Counted from the first letter of the stretch, positions 39,227 through 47,382 are shown. The stretch: DNA of 64,000 bases from Halomonas smyrnensis AAD6 (GCF_000265245.1 NZ_AJKS02000005.1:124001-188000), one strand, 5' to 3'. A program made the numbers and translations. Notes: generated from the letters alone by a model not told the origin.

Positions 39227-39744
39227 GCGAGGAGATGGTCCCGCTGTCGGTGGCGGTGCTGACGGTCTCGGACACCCGCACCGAGGACACCGACCGCAGC
39301 GGCCAGGCGCTGGTCGAGCGGCTCACCGCCGCCGGCCACCGGCTGGCCGACAAGCGCATCGTGCCCGACGACGTCTATCGCATCCGCGCCGTGGTCGCCG
39401 ACTGGATCGCCGACCCCGAGGTGCAGGTGGTGCTGACCACCGGCGGCACCGGCTTCACCGGCCGTGACTCCACGCCGGAGGCGGTCTCGGTGCTGCTCGA
39501 CAAGCGCATCGAGGGCTTCGGCGAACTGTTCCGCCAGCTGTCCTGGCAGGAGATCGGCAGCTCAACGGTGCAGAGCCGCTGCCTCGGCGGCCTGGCCAAC
39601 GCCACCGTGGTGTTCTGCCTGCCCGGCTCCACCGGCGCCTGCCGCACCGGCTGGGACGGCATCCTCGCCGAGCAGCTCGACAGCCGCCATAGGCCCTGCA
39701 ATTTCGCCAACCTGGTCATCCCCGAGCGAGGCCAGCATGGATAA
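39223..39744 (+). CDS. moaB: MoaB family molybdopterin adenylyltransferase-like protein
   Basis: 173-residue MogA/MoaB-fold protein of molybdenum cofactor synthesis, which adenylates molybdopterin before MoeA inserts molybdate. Signatures: [45 protein letters not shown] and [18 protein letters not shown]. The start at 39223 overlaps the DUF1244 stop. moeA follows after a 92-bp gap with a repeated stretch. The cofactor serves enzymes such as the oxidoreductase at 7674. Confidence 0.93.
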   Translation: MSEEMVPLSVAVLTVSDTRTEDTDRSGQALVERLTAAGHRLADKRIVPDDVYRIRAVVADWIADPEVQVVLTTGGTGFTGRDSTPEAVSVLLDKRIEGFGELFRQLSWQEIGSSTVQSRCLGGLANATVVFCLPGSTGACRTGWDGILAEQLDSRHRPCNFANLVIPERGQHG

Positions 39745-39840
39745 CATCACACGTAAGCGGCAGCCGTTCCTCCGCGACGCGCCCTGCCGCTCTCGACAAG
39801 GTCCGGCCAATCTCGTCATCCCCAGGCGAGGTCAGCATGG
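39706..39840 (+). repeat. Imperfect direct repeat spanning the moaB end and the moeA start
   Basis: Two 35-bp copies at 39706-39740 and 39806-39840, exactly 100 bp apart, differ at only a few bases and both end in CAGCATGG. The first encodes the MoaB tail ([12 protein letters not shown], then stop). The second encodes ANLVIPRRGQHG in another frame, at the end of a 35-codon frame starting ATG 39737, and also contains the moeA ribosome site and start codon. Confidence 0.7.
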
Positions 39841-41054
39841 CTGAGCTCAAGCCCGTCGCGGCGGCGCTGGAGGCGCTGCTGGCCGACGTGACGCCGGTCG
39901 AGGGCGAGCGCCTGGCGACCAGCGAGGCCGCGGGGCGAGTGCTGGCCGAGGCGGTCACCGCCCGGCTCGACGTGCCGCCCTTCGACAACAGCGCCATGGA
40001 CGGCTATGCCCTGCATCATGCCGATGCCGGGCGCTGGCTGCCGATTGGCCAGCGCATCGCCGCCGGCCACACGGCCGCACCGCTCGAGCGCGGCCAGTGC
40101 GCGCGCATCTTCACCGGCAGCGAGATCCCGCCCGGGGCCGACTGCGTGGTGATGCAGGAGAAGGTCGAGCTCGAAGGCGACCGGGCGCGGATGCCCGAGG
40201 ACGTGCCGCAAGGCGACAACCTGCGCCGCCGAGGCCGCGACGTGGCGGCCGGCAGCCCGCTGCTGGCCGACGGCACCCGGCTCGACGCCGCCGCGCTCGG
40301 GCATCTCGCCGGCCAGGGCATCACCGAGGTCTCGGTCAGGCGCCGTCCGCGGGTCGCGCTGCTCTCCACCGGCGACGAGATCGTCGATCCGGGCCAGCCG
40401 CTGGGGCCGGGCCAGATCTACAACACCAACCGCCCGATGCTGACGACGCTGCTCGAACGCTTCGGCGCCGAGGTGGTGATGGCCAACGCGGTGCCGGACG
40501 ACGCCGCGAGCACGCGACGCCTGCTCGGCGAAGCCGCCGAGCTCGCCGACGTGGTGATCACCACCGGAGGGGTCAGCGTGGGGGAAGAGGATCACGTGCG
40601 CGGCGCGGTCGAGGCCCTGGGGCGGCTCGATCTGTGGCGGCTGGCGCTGCGCCCCGGCAAGCCGCTGGCCCTGGGCCGGCTGCCCGGCGCTGGCGCCGGC
40701 GCCGGCGGTGAAGCCCGCTTCGTCGGCCTTCCGGGCAACCCGGTCTCGGGCTATGTGGGCGCCTGGCTGTTCCTGCGCCCGCTGATGGGCGCGCTGCAGG
40801 GCTGTCACGCCATGGCCGAGCTGCCGGCACTGACCGCGCGCGCCACCTTCACCACTCGCACCGGCCCACGCCAGCACTACCTGCGCGTGACGCTGGACTT
40901 CGGCACCGACGGCATCGAGGCCCATGCATTCGCGGATCAGAACTCCGGCGTGCTCTCGTCCTGCGTCGGCGCCGACGCCCTGGCGGTGATCCCGCCCGAG
41001 GCATCAGTGGCGCCCGGCGATGCGGTCCGCTGCCTGTGGCTGCGCGTCGACTGA
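39837..41054 (+). CDS. moeA: Molybdopterin molybdotransferase MoeA
   Basis: Inserts molybdate into adenylated molybdopterin. 405 residues with the four-domain MoeA pattern: DVPPFDNSAMDGYALHHAD, ARIFTGSEIPPGADCVVMQE, STGDEIVDPGQPLGPGQIYNTNRPML, VVITTGGVSVGEEDHV (MPT-binding loop) and LPGNPVSGYVGAWLFLRPL. Start at 39837 behind AGGCGAGG. Its last 51 bp overlap the convergent acpH gene. Same operon as DUF1244-moaB. Confidence 0.94.
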   Translation: MAELKPVAAALEALLADVTPVEGERLATSEAAGRVLAEAVTARLDVPPFDNSAMDGYALHHADAGRWLPIGQRIAAGHTAAPLERGQCARIFTGSEIPPGADCVVMQEKVELEGDRARMPEDVPQGDNLRRRGRDVAAGSPLLADGTRLDAAALGHLAGQGITEVSVRRRPRVALLSTGDEIVDPGQPLGPGQIYNTNRPMLTTLLERFGAEVVMANAVPDDAASTRRLLGEAAELADVVITTGGVSVGEEDHVRGAVEALGRLDLWRLALRPGKPLALGRLPGAGAGAGGEARFVGLPGNPVSGYVGAWLFLRPLMGALQGCHAMAELPALTARATFTTRTGPRQHYLRVTLDFGTDGIEAHAFADQNSGVLSSCVGADALAVIPPEASVAPGDAVRCLWLRVD

Positions 41055-41633
41055 GCCGGTGTCGTTCGGGTCGAACGGCACGTCGAGATGGGCCTCGATG
41101 TCCGGCCACAGCCGGGTGAAGGCCTCGTCCAGCGCCAGATAGTCGCGTTCGAGCCACGGCAGCAGCGCGGCGAGGCGGTTGGGGCCCGAGAGCCGGCGCC
41201 CCAGCCCCGCCACCGCACGACAGGTGAAGCGGAAATCGGCATAGCCGCGCAGCCAGTCCTGGCGCACCAGAGCCGGCATCATCGCGGCCAGCCGATCCGG
41301 CGCCGGACGAGCGTCGAGCAGCCGATAGCAGCGCGCGACCAGCCAGTCGCGCTCGGCGACGGTCAAGCGGCGCGCCAGGCAATGATCCCACATCAGATCC
41401 AGGGCGATACCGGCCACGCGACGCCCCTCGCGGGGCGCCCGAGCCTTGACCTCGAGCAGCACCGGATGACGATCGATGTAGGCGTCGACCCGCCGATGAT
41501 GGCGGATGCCCGCCGCCACGCCCGCCCCCCAGGCGTCGAGATCGACGCCCTTGACCCCGTCGGCGATCAGATTGCCGTAGAGGAAGTCGTCGCTGCCGCC
41601 GCGGGCGAGCCAGCCGTGGGCCAGGAAGTTCAT
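41004..41633 (-). CDS. acpH: Acyl-carrier-protein phosphodiesterase (AcpH)
   Basis: Removes 4'-phosphopantetheine from acyl carrier protein. 209 residues of the ACP_PD family: MNFLAHGWLARGGSDDFLYGNLIADGVKG and GIRHHRRVDAYIDRHPVL contain the conserved metal His/Asp positions of an HD-like domain; the LMWDHCLA segment also fits. Last gene of the reverse operon tusDCBE-acpH (10 bp after tusE). Its 3' end overlaps moeA by 51 bp in antisense. The C-terminal tail beyond the domain lies in this overlap and may be dispensable. Confidence 0.88.
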   Translation of the reverse strand: MNFLAHGWLARGGSDDFLYGNLIADGVKGVDLDAWGAGVAAGIRHHRRVDAYIDRHPVLLEVKARAPREGRRVAGIALDLMWDHCLARRLTVAERDWLVARCYRLLDARPAPDRLAAMMPALVRQDWLRGYADFRFTCRAVAGLGRRLSGPNRLAALLPWLERDYLALDEAFTRLWPDIEAHLDVPFDPNDTGSVDAQPQAADRIAGRH

Positions 41634-41643
41634 GGCGAGCGCC

Positions 41644-41997
41644 TCACAGGCAATTGGTCGGCTTGGGCAGCCCGGCCAGCCGCGCCGCGCGCTTGGCGGG
41701 GCTGCCGGGAAACAGCCGCATCAGATGCATCGAGCGGCCCTTGTCGGGGCCCAGCTCGCGCCCGACCGCCTTGACCAGCGGCCGCATGGCCGGCGCCATC
41801 TCGTATTTCGCATAGAAGGCCCGCAGCACCTCGAGCACTTCCCAGTGCTCGGCGTCCAGCTCGATGCCTTCTTCCTCGGCCAGCGCCTCGGCCACCGCCG
41901 GCGACCACTGATCGAGCTCGACCAGATAGCCCTCGGGGTCGAGGCCGATCTCGGCATCGGAGACGGTCAGATAACGGGTGATTGCTGTGGTTGCCAT
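41644..41997 (-). CDS. tusE: TusE/DsrC family sulfur-relay protein
   Basis: Takes sulfur from the TusBCD complex and presents it to MnmA for 2-thiouridine in tRNA wobble positions. 117 residues; DAEGYL-type start (DPEGYLVELDQWSPAVAEALAEEEGIEL), EHWEVLEVLRAFYAKYEMAPAMRPLVKAV, and the C-terminal catalytic Cys in LPKPTNCL (penultimate residue). Two bp after the tusB stop. Confidence 0.94.
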   Translation of the reverse strand: MATTAITRYLTVSDAEIGLDPEGYLVELDQWSPAVAEALAEEEGIELDAEHWEVLEVLRAFYAKYEMAPAMRPLVKAVGRELGPDKGRSMHLMRLFPGSPAKRAARLAGLPKPTNCL

Positions 41998-41999
41998 GC

Positions 42000-42290
42000 T
42001 CAGTACCAGCTCAGGGTGTGTTCGGCTTGCTCGGTCAGCTGGACGAAGCCGTCGACGTCGACCACCTGCACCGAGCCGTCGCAGCGACCGAGCAGTCCGC
42101 GCGCCTCGAGATCCTCGCGTTGCGCATAGAGCCGCCCCGCAATCGCCTCGAAGTGGCGTACCAACTGCGGTAGACCGCCCTGCACGCCGTCCTCGATCAG
42201 CAGCAGGCGATCCTCCGGCCCCATGGCGGCCAGCGCCTGCTCGTGCACGCGATGACTGGCCGGCGAACGGTTCACGATATGAAGTTTCAT
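42000..42290 (-). CDS. tusB: Sulfurtransferase complex subunit TusB
   Basis: 96-residue subunit of the TusBCD hexamer in tRNA 2-thiouridine synthesis. MKLHIVNRSPASHRVHEQAL and the C-terminal LSWY are typical. The start at 42290 gives the usual length. 22 bp after tusC, before tusE. Confidence 0.9.
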   Translation of the reverse strand: MKLHIVNRSPASHRVHEQALAAMGPEDRLLLIEDGVQGGLPQLVRHFEAIAGRLYAQREDLEARGLLGRCDGSVQVVDVDGFVQLTEQAEHTLSWY

Positions 42291-42312
42291 GGTGTCGGGT
42301 TCCCCCACCAGG

Positions 42313-42693
42313 CTAGAAAGTGAGCACGCGCGGGTGCTTCCGGACCGCCTCGGCGATCGCCCCGGCCTCGAGCACCCGGGGCGCCAGCATCAGCTCGTCG
42401 GGATCGAGACCGAAGCGCGAAAGCGCCTCGGCCTCGACCCACAGCGTCTCGATATCATACATCTCCAGCATCTCGAGCGTGGGCGCGGTGCTCTTCTGCC
42501 CCAGCGCCCCCGCCGACTGATCCTCGACCAGGGCCGTGACGCCCTCACCCATGAACAGCAGCGAGACGTCGGTGCCGAAGGCGGCCGCCACCAGGGCGAC
42601 GTCCAGGCCCTCGCGCAGCCAGCTGCTGCCGTGAGGCGCATGACGCAGGATCACCAGCAGATCGCCGGCGAGCGGTTCGTGTTCGTCACTCAT
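42313..42693 (-). CDS. tusC: Sulfurtransferase complex subunit TusC
   Basis: 126-residue DsrF-like subunit of TusBCD. LLVILRHAPHGSSWLREGLDVALVAAAFGTDVSLLFMGEGV is the conserved nucleotide-like fold start of the DsrEFH family. Structural subunit in the hexamer. Between tusD (13 bp) and tusB. Confidence 0.9.
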   Translation of the reverse strand: MSDEHEPLAGDLLVILRHAPHGSSWLREGLDVALVAAAFGTDVSLLFMGEGVTALVEDQSAGALGQKSTAPTLEMLEMYDIETLWVEAEALSRFGLDPDELMLAPRVLEAGAIAEAVRKHPRVLTF

Positions 42694-42706
42694 GTCACAC
42701 TCTCCC

Positions 42707-43099
42707 TCAGGGCCCGAAGGTCACCAGCCGGTCACAACGTTGGCTCAGGTCGACCAGCTGCCCGACGCCGGTCAGTTCGAACGGCGCCTCGACGCTGTGC
42801 CCTGCCTTGCCGTGTCGAGCCGCCTCGCGCTCGTCCATCAGGCCGCGACGCAGCGCCGCTGCGATGCACACCTGAAGCGCCACGCCGTGCGTCTCGTGTA
42901 GCGCCACCCAGCCATCGGTCAGATGCGGTTCGTCCTGGGGCGGCGCCGACAGGCGGGCGGCGTTGTAGACCCCGTCGTGGTAGAAGAACACCGCCTCCAG
43001 GCGGTGTCCCCGCGCCAGCAGTGCCCGGGCGAATCGCAGCGCCGAGTGGCTGGCCTGATCGCTGTAGGGAGCCCCCATCAGCAGGATCGCGTAGCGCAT
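42707..43099 (-). CDS. tusD: Sulfurtransferase complex subunit TusD
   Basis: 130-residue DsrE-like catalytic subunit. MRYAILLMGAPYSDQASHSALRFARALLARGHRLEAVFFYHDGVYNA is the family start; the persulfide-carrying cysteine is in LQVCIAAALRRG. First gene of tusDCBE-acpH. In E. coli tusDCB is next to rpsL while tusE is apart beside yccA; here all four are together and next to a YccA-like gene. Confidence 0.93.
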   Translation of the reverse strand: MRYAILLMGAPYSDQASHSALRFARALLARGHRLEAVFFYHDGVYNAARLSAPPQDEPHLTDGWVALHETHGVALQVCIAAALRRGLMDEREAARHGKAGHSVEAPFELTGVGQLVDLSQRCDRLVTFGP

Positions 43100-43112
43100 A
43101 TCATCCTCTCAG

Positions 43113-43147
43113 AAACAGGCTGGCCCCGCCGAAGCGGGGCCAGCAAT
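43113..43147 (-). terminator. Terminator of the Bax-inhibitor-1 gene
   Basis: Perfect 11-bp stem GCTGGCCCCGC / GCGGGGCCAGC (43119-43129, 43134-43144) with a CGAA loop. On the reverse strand it is followed by CTGTTTCT. Separates the membrane-protein gene from tusD. Confidence 0.75.
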
Positions 43148-43169
43148 TCTCGCATCGCCGTGGCTGGCG

Positions 43170-43838
43170 TCAATCCTGGCTCATGATACCGAGCAGGGAC
43201 AGCAGGCTGATGAAGAGGTTGTAGATCGACACATAGAGGGTGATGGTGGCGAGAATGTAGTTGGTCTCGCCGGCCCGGTGCACGATCTCGCTGGTCTGAT
43301 AGAGGATGGTCGCGGAGGCGAACAGCACGAAGCCGGCGGAGACCATCAGCGACAGCGCCGGGATCTGGAAGAACAGCCCGGCGAGCATGGCCAGCACCAG
43401 CACGATGGCACCCGCCATCAGGAAGTTGGCCAGGAAGCTGAAGTCCTTGCGTGTGACCAGCGCCACGGCGGAAAGACCGAAGAAGGTCAGGCCGGTCAGC
43501 CCCAGCGCGGTCATGATCAACTGGGCACCGTTGGGCAGCGACAGGTAGGCGCTGAGGATCGGCCCCAGGGTGAAGCCCATGAAACCGGTGAAGGCGAAGG
43601 TCGCCAGCAGGCCCATGGCGGAATTGGCGGTCTTGTGCACCAGGAACATCAGCCCGTAGGCGCCGATGAAGAAGATGAAGATGTTCATCTGCTGGACGCC
43701 GAGCGCCATGGCGGCGCCGGCCGTGACGGCGGAGAAAAGCAGGGTCATCGCCAGCAGGCCATAGGTGTTGCGCAGGACCTTGTTGGCGCTGACGGCACTC
43801 GTCTGTTGCGTCGTCATTCGCGTGTCTTGGTAAGCCAT
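43170..43838 (-). CDS. Bax inhibitor-1/YccA family inner-membrane protein
   Basis: 222 residues, seven membrane helices, with the BI-1 family features: NKVLRNTYGLLAMTLLFSAVTAG at TM1, GFMGFTLGPILSAYL, and a C-terminal acidic end after YVSIYNLFISLLSLLGIMSQD. E. coli YccA interacts with the FtsH protease; others conduct Ca2+. The start at 43838 follows ACGGAGC. In E. coli yccA is beside tusE, a linkage kept here. Confidence 0.9.
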   Translation of the reverse strand: MAYQDTRMTTQQTSAVSANKVLRNTYGLLAMTLLFSAVTAGAAMALGVQQMNIFIFFIGAYGLMFLVHKTANSAMGLLATFAFTGFMGFTLGPILSAYLSLPNGAQLIMTALGLTGLTFFGLSAVALVTRKDFSFLANFLMAGAIVLVLAMLAGLFFQIPALSLMVSAGFVLFASATILYQTSEIVHRAGETNYILATITLYVSIYNLFISLLSLLGIMSQD

Positions 43839-44264
43839 CGATCCAAAGCTCCGTGTGGTTGATCTTGGCGATGCTTTACAGCATGCCGCCTGGACGGTGG
43901 TGACGCAAGTTTGAACCGATCACGCTTGTCACCCTGCGGCGACACGCATGGGGCTCGATGGCCACTCGACGGTAACATGCGCGATACGACACTGCCGACT
44001 CGGTGAGGGTCGGCAAAGCCAGGCGGCATCTCTGACGTGAAGGAGACACCACCATGAGGCCATCGTCGATTCATTCCCATCGCAGGCGCATGAAGCCCGC
44101 CACCTGAGCGGACTGGCCCGCGGAAGGCTTGGCCGATCGGCACGATACGTCTTCGCGAACGGCCCGGCGGCGCTCGATGCCTCGGATCATGCGGCCGCGA
44201 GACGTCACTCGCCGTCATATGGCAGGGAAACTGCCGGCGCAGGATTTGGAGGAGTCCTGAAACG
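43839..44264. other. Spacer without recognised genes upstream of the BI-1 gene
   Basis: About 430 bp of GC-rich DNA. It must carry the promoter of the reverse-strand BI-1 gene, but no convincing -35/-10 pair was found. Open frames crossing it have no family resemblance. Confidence 0.5.
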
Positions 44265-44286
44265 AAAAAAGCGCCCGAAGGCGCTT
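44265..44286 (-). terminator. Terminator, probably the original one of tRNA-Ser
   Basis: On the reverse strand AAGCGCC-TTCG-GGCGCTT followed by a T-run. It is 18 bp past a 19-bp copy of the tRNA-Ser 3' end. The only sensible transcript it could end is the tRNA before an element was inserted. Confidence 0.8.
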
Positions 44287-44302
44287 GATTCTTGAGAATA
44301 AG

Positions 44303-44321
44303 GTGGCGGAGGGACAGGGAT
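44303..44321. repeat. Attachment-site copy distal to the tRNA
   Basis: GTGGCGGAGGGACAGGGAT, identical to 52835-52853. It contains the reverse complement of CCA, the discriminator and 3' acceptor strand and part of the T-arm, but no further tRNA sequence follows, so it is the displaced 3' end. Confidence 0.88.
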
Positions 44322-44543
44322 CGCCCTCATCAACCCGACAACCCATTGAAAATCAGCAGCTTGGCTGTGTTGATTCCTCGCCAATGTAGCGCTTCCCTGT
44401 AACAGAAGCAATGAGTTCGTACTTGGAGCTTGGCGGTAACCATCGCCCAGAGCTACTGTAGGTATTCGCGTAGAGCGAGAGGCTATAACAGTGCTTCTGG
44501 AAAAAAAGCTAGAGTCGGATCAATGGGGTTGAAGGAACAGAAC
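44322..44543. other. Leader between attachment site and Abi_C gene
   Basis: 222 bp, AT-richer than flanking DNA, no gene recognised. The open frame continues upstream of the Abi_C start to 44430 but resembles nothing. Presumed promoter region of the Abi_C gene. Confidence 0.4.
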
Positions 44544-45287
44544 ATGGATAGACAGCTTTTGCTGGAACATGCTGAATCGATGCAAAACATGATGGTGGCC
44601 CGTGCCACAGGTGGTGATGCTAGCGATTTCGAATACTCTCAGATTCGAGCCGCTTTGCTAGATGACCAAAGCATAGCGCAGCTTGTTCCTCAAATGGTTA
44701 AGACATGCCGTTCACCGAGCCAGTTCTGGAGCTTCATCAAGAAAATCGAGCAGTATGAACCGAGAAGGCAGTTCATCTGGGGGGAGTTTAGGCCCCTCCT
44801 CGACAAATTGGAGCAAGTAGGTGCTCCATCTGACATAGCCATTACCGATACACTTGAAAATTTTGACTCGGCCCATGTTCATATGGCGTGGCAGAAGACG
44901 TTGTCTCGAAGAACATCGGACCCTGAGGGTGCCATCACAATGGCCAAGTCCCTAATTGAAAGTGTCTGCAAGCACATCATAGAAGAAGTGGATGGACAGG
45001 AGTGCTCAGGCAGAAGCGATGACCTGCCAGCTTTGTATCGTAAGGCATCACTAGCACTGAACCTTGCTCCAGAACAACACATGGAGGAAACCTTCAAGCG
45101 TATTCTGGGAGGATGCTCTAACATAGTTACTGGTCTTGGTGAGCTTCGTAATAAAGTAGGAGATGCTCATGGGCAAGGACCTCGGCCAGTTAAGCCGAGT
45201 CCTCGACATGCTGAATTTGCAGTCAACCTCGCTGGCACAATGGCAGCCTTTTTGATTGCTACACTCGAGGTAAGGAGAAATCCCTAA
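44544..45287 (+). CDS. Abortive-infection (Abi_C, HEPN-like) protein
   Basis: 247 residues. The C-terminal half matches the Abi_C domain: AITMAKSLIESVCKHII and LGELRNKVGDAHGQGP...RHAEFAVNLAGTMAAFLIATLE. Arg202 and His209 with Asn203 form R-N-x5-H, the signature of HEPN-fold ribonucleases, so an RNA-cleaving toxin is a reasonable guess. The N-terminal 120 residues are helical, without recognised domain. Start 44544 has AAGGA at good distance (ATG 44523 possible). Visibly AT-richer than the chromosome. Its 3' end overlaps the convergent FRG gene by 29 bp. Located at the tRNA-distal end of the element. Target and trigger unknown. Confidence 0.82.
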   Translation: MDRQLLLEHAESMQNMMVARATGGDASDFEYSQIRAALLDDQSIAQLVPQMVKTCRSPSQFWSFIKKIEQYEPRRQFIWGEFRPLLDKLEQVGAPSDIAITDTLENFDSAHVHMAWQKTLSRRTSDPEGAITMAKSLIESVCKHIIEEVDGQECSGRSDDLPALYRKASLALNLAPEQHMEETFKRILGGCSNIVTGLGELRNKVGDAHGQGPRPVKPSPRHAEFAVNLAGTMAAFLIATLEVRRNP

Positions 45288-46155
45288 TTTCCTGATCCAA
45301 ATCTTCCAGAAGCATGGTTTCAATTGAGTCTTTCGCGGCACCGTCGTGGCCAGGAAAGAGTGTCGCTGTAGTTACTCCTAACATTTTAATCTGTTGCATC
45401 AGATTGTATGCTTCCGAAAGAGGCAGGAGATGCCTTTTTAGGTAGTTTCGGGAATGTCTATGATTCAAAAGATCAAGATCGCCAAGCTCAAAACCTTTGA
45501 TAAACGTAAAGCGCCCCTTCTGGGCGGCTAAGTTCTGGCTGGTGGAGCCTGGAGCATGTCGAATCCTGAAGGTTTCCTTGAATCCTGCTGCTTGCATTGT
45601 GTCAAGTTCTACAACGGCGAGCATCCACTCTGAAAGGTTTGCATCTTCTTTCTGTGAAAGCAGCCTTCTCCTTTCATGTATGGCCTGGGAAACAGTGAAG
45701 TAGCAAGCAACTAATGGTGAAGTTGTCCAGTCTAAGAGTCTTGTAGGAACGCCATGGTGCTGCGCTTGTGCGAGAAAGTGAAACACAGCATTGTCATCTG
45801 ACGGCCAAAGGTTTGGGCACTTAAATAAATCTACGACATGTCCATGACTGTTTGGTCCTGTTGGCTCTAATAGGAAATCTCTTAGCTGGTCGCTATCTCC
45901 AGCCACTTTTATCCCGGCATCGTCGCAAGCATTTACGAAACTTGCTAAGTACGCGATCTCTTTAAATGCTCTTGAGTCATCACCGTAGATGGCATTCAGC
46001 TTGCGAGACCCTGTGGCCCTTGAAATTGATGGGCTGAGAGTCCAAGTCTGGTGGCCTAGCCCTCTATAAATAATGCCCGCACTTTGGTTGGCAATAAAGT
46101 GTTTAAGAAGTTCTGAGGCATTGTGATGCTCAATCTGAGGTATCTCATCCCACAT
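45259..46155 (-). CDS. FRG-domain protein
   Basis: 298 residues. FRG-domain hallmarks: IIYRGLGHQTWTLSPSISR (Arg31-Gly32 of the F/Y-R-G motif) and FLAQAQHHGVPTRLLDWTTSPLVACYF (about 127-153, with QHHG-x-PTRLLDWT). The domain's activity is undetermined; FRG proteins are often found in mobile and defence regions. The rest (160-298) is unassigned. AT-rich like its partner, with which it is convergent and overlapping. Start at 46155; the upstream 319-bp spacer leads to the recombinase. Confidence 0.82.
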   Translation of the reverse strand: MWDEIPQIEHHNASELLKHFIANQSAGIIYRGLGHQTWTLSPSISRATGSRKLNAIYGDDSRAFKEIAYLASFVNACDDAGIKVAGDSDQLRDFLLEPTGPNSHGHVVDLFKCPNLWPSDDNAVFHFLAQAQHHGVPTRLLDWTTSPLVACYFTVSQAIHERRRLLSQKEDANLSEWMLAVVELDTMQAAGFKETFRIRHAPGSTSQNLAAQKGRFTFIKGFELGDLDLLNHRHSRNYLKRHLLPLSEAYNLMQQIKMLGVTTATLFPGHDGAAKDSIETMLLEDLDQEIRDFSLPRV

Positions 46156-46474
46156 CGTTTATTCCTGCTTATCTTTATGATTCATGTCCGTTCCAGATCG
46201 AGCGCCTAACCTGTCTCAGGTGTTTCGCAAAAACAACCAAGGCACACAGGCGAACGAATAATCTACAAGCTGTGCGTCCCCGGCGTCCATCCTACGGCCC
46301 GCGCTCTTTGCTTGTCAGTGCGGCGCCGAGAAGTGACCATTAGGGTGTACCTCAGCGAGCACACCTCAAGGCGCCCTGTATCCGTATTCACATACATGGT
46401 TGACGACCCTAGCGAGCACACCTATTGTGAACACACTCAAGTGAACACAGTGCTCGACAAGGGAGTAACCAACG
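46156..46474. other. Divergent spacer between the FRG and recombinase genes, with res-like repeats
   Basis: 319 bp without genes. Its left part presumably holds the FRG promoter; its right part has the repeat array described separately. Confidence 0.5.
46354..46456. repeat. Repeat array upstream of the serine recombinase (candidate res site)
   Basis: AGCGAGCACACCT occurs at 46354-46366 and 46411-46423, its core CGAGCAC occurs inverted at 46450-46456, and GTGAACACA occurs at 46427-46435 and 46441-46449. Multiple subsites of this kind just upstream of a resolvase gene are typical of resolution (res) or invertase sites. Confidence 0.5.
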
Positions 46475-47104
46475 ATGGCTTACATCCGCGCCTACCTCCG
46501 TGCCTCCACCGATGACCAGAACGCCAGCCGTGCCCGTGAGGCGCTGACTAGCTTCACCAGCGAGAAGGGAGTGACAGTCGCGTCGTGGTACATCGAGAAC
46601 GCCAGCGGGACCAAGGCCGACCGCACTGAGCTGGCGCGACTCATTGACGATGCCCACCCCGGCGACGTGCTGCTTGTCGAGCAGGTGGATCGACTGACGC
46701 GCCTGACGAAAGGCGATTGGGACAGGCTCAAGGGCGCCATCCAGAGCGCGGGTCTTCGGGTCGTCTCCCTAGACCTACCGACGAGCCACGCGGCGCTGAC
46801 CGTGGGCAACGGTAATGACTTCACCGGGCGGATGCTGGACGCTGTGAACGCCATGCTCCTCGACATGCTGGCGGCAGTTGCCCGCAAGGACTACGAGGAC
46901 AGGCGTAGGCGTCAGGCTCAGGGCATCGAGAAGGCCAAGGAGGATGGACGTTACAAGGGCCGTCCGGTGAACGAGGAGCTACATCGCCGAGTCATGGAGC
47001 TTCGGCGGCAAGGCTTCAGTGTCCGCAAGACTGCCGACATCGTGGGCTGTGGTGTCAGCACCGTTCAACGTGCCATGAAGCGAGCCGAGCAGCCCGCACA
47101 GTGA
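46475..47104 (+). CDS. Serine recombinase (resolvase/invertase family)
   Basis: 209 residues. N-terminal catalytic domain with nucleophile Ser in YLRASTDDQNASRA (Ser11), VLLVEQVDRLTRLTKGDWDRL and the active-site Arg region; long helix E about 125-150; C-terminal helix-turn-helix GRPVNEELHRRVMELRRQGFSVRKTADIVGCGVSTVQRAMKRA. Complete and presumably active. GGGAG precedes ATG 46475. Direct and inverted repeats upstream could be its crossover sites. It might resolve dimers of the element or move independently of the tyrosine integrase. Confidence 0.88.
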   Translation: MAYIRAYLRASTDDQNASRAREALTSFTSEKGVTVASWYIENASGTKADRTELARLIDDAHPGDVLLVEQVDRLTRLTKGDWDRLKGAIQSAGLRVVSLDLPTSHAALTVGNGNDFTGRMLDAVNAMLLDMLAAVARKDYEDRRRRQAQGIEKAKEDGRYKGRPVNEELHRRVMELRRQGFSVRKTADIVGCGVSTVQRAMKRAEQPAQ

Positions 47105-47382
47105 GGGACAGCGAATAGCGGGACGCCAAGGCAGGGCCAAGCGGTCCTGCTTTTTGTGTCGGCTTGAATCCATCCCTAGGCGCATCGGTTGTCACCGGAA
47201 GCCAGTCAGCGTGGGCAGCCTGAGAGAAGCCCATCCATCCTTGTCCGAATCAGACGCGATAGCGAATAAAACCTATTATAATCAGTGCTTTACTTGTGTT
47301 CTGCATGGCCTGTAGCGTGCCCATTGCTGGCGTTCATAGGCGGGCGCCAAGGACTACCATCAGACAGCAAGGAGCCGAAGCA

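Noticed and set aside
44303..44321. Second tRNA-Ser gene
   Set aside because: Only 19 bp of the 3' end are present, with no anticodon or D-arm beyond; it is an attachment-site duplicate.
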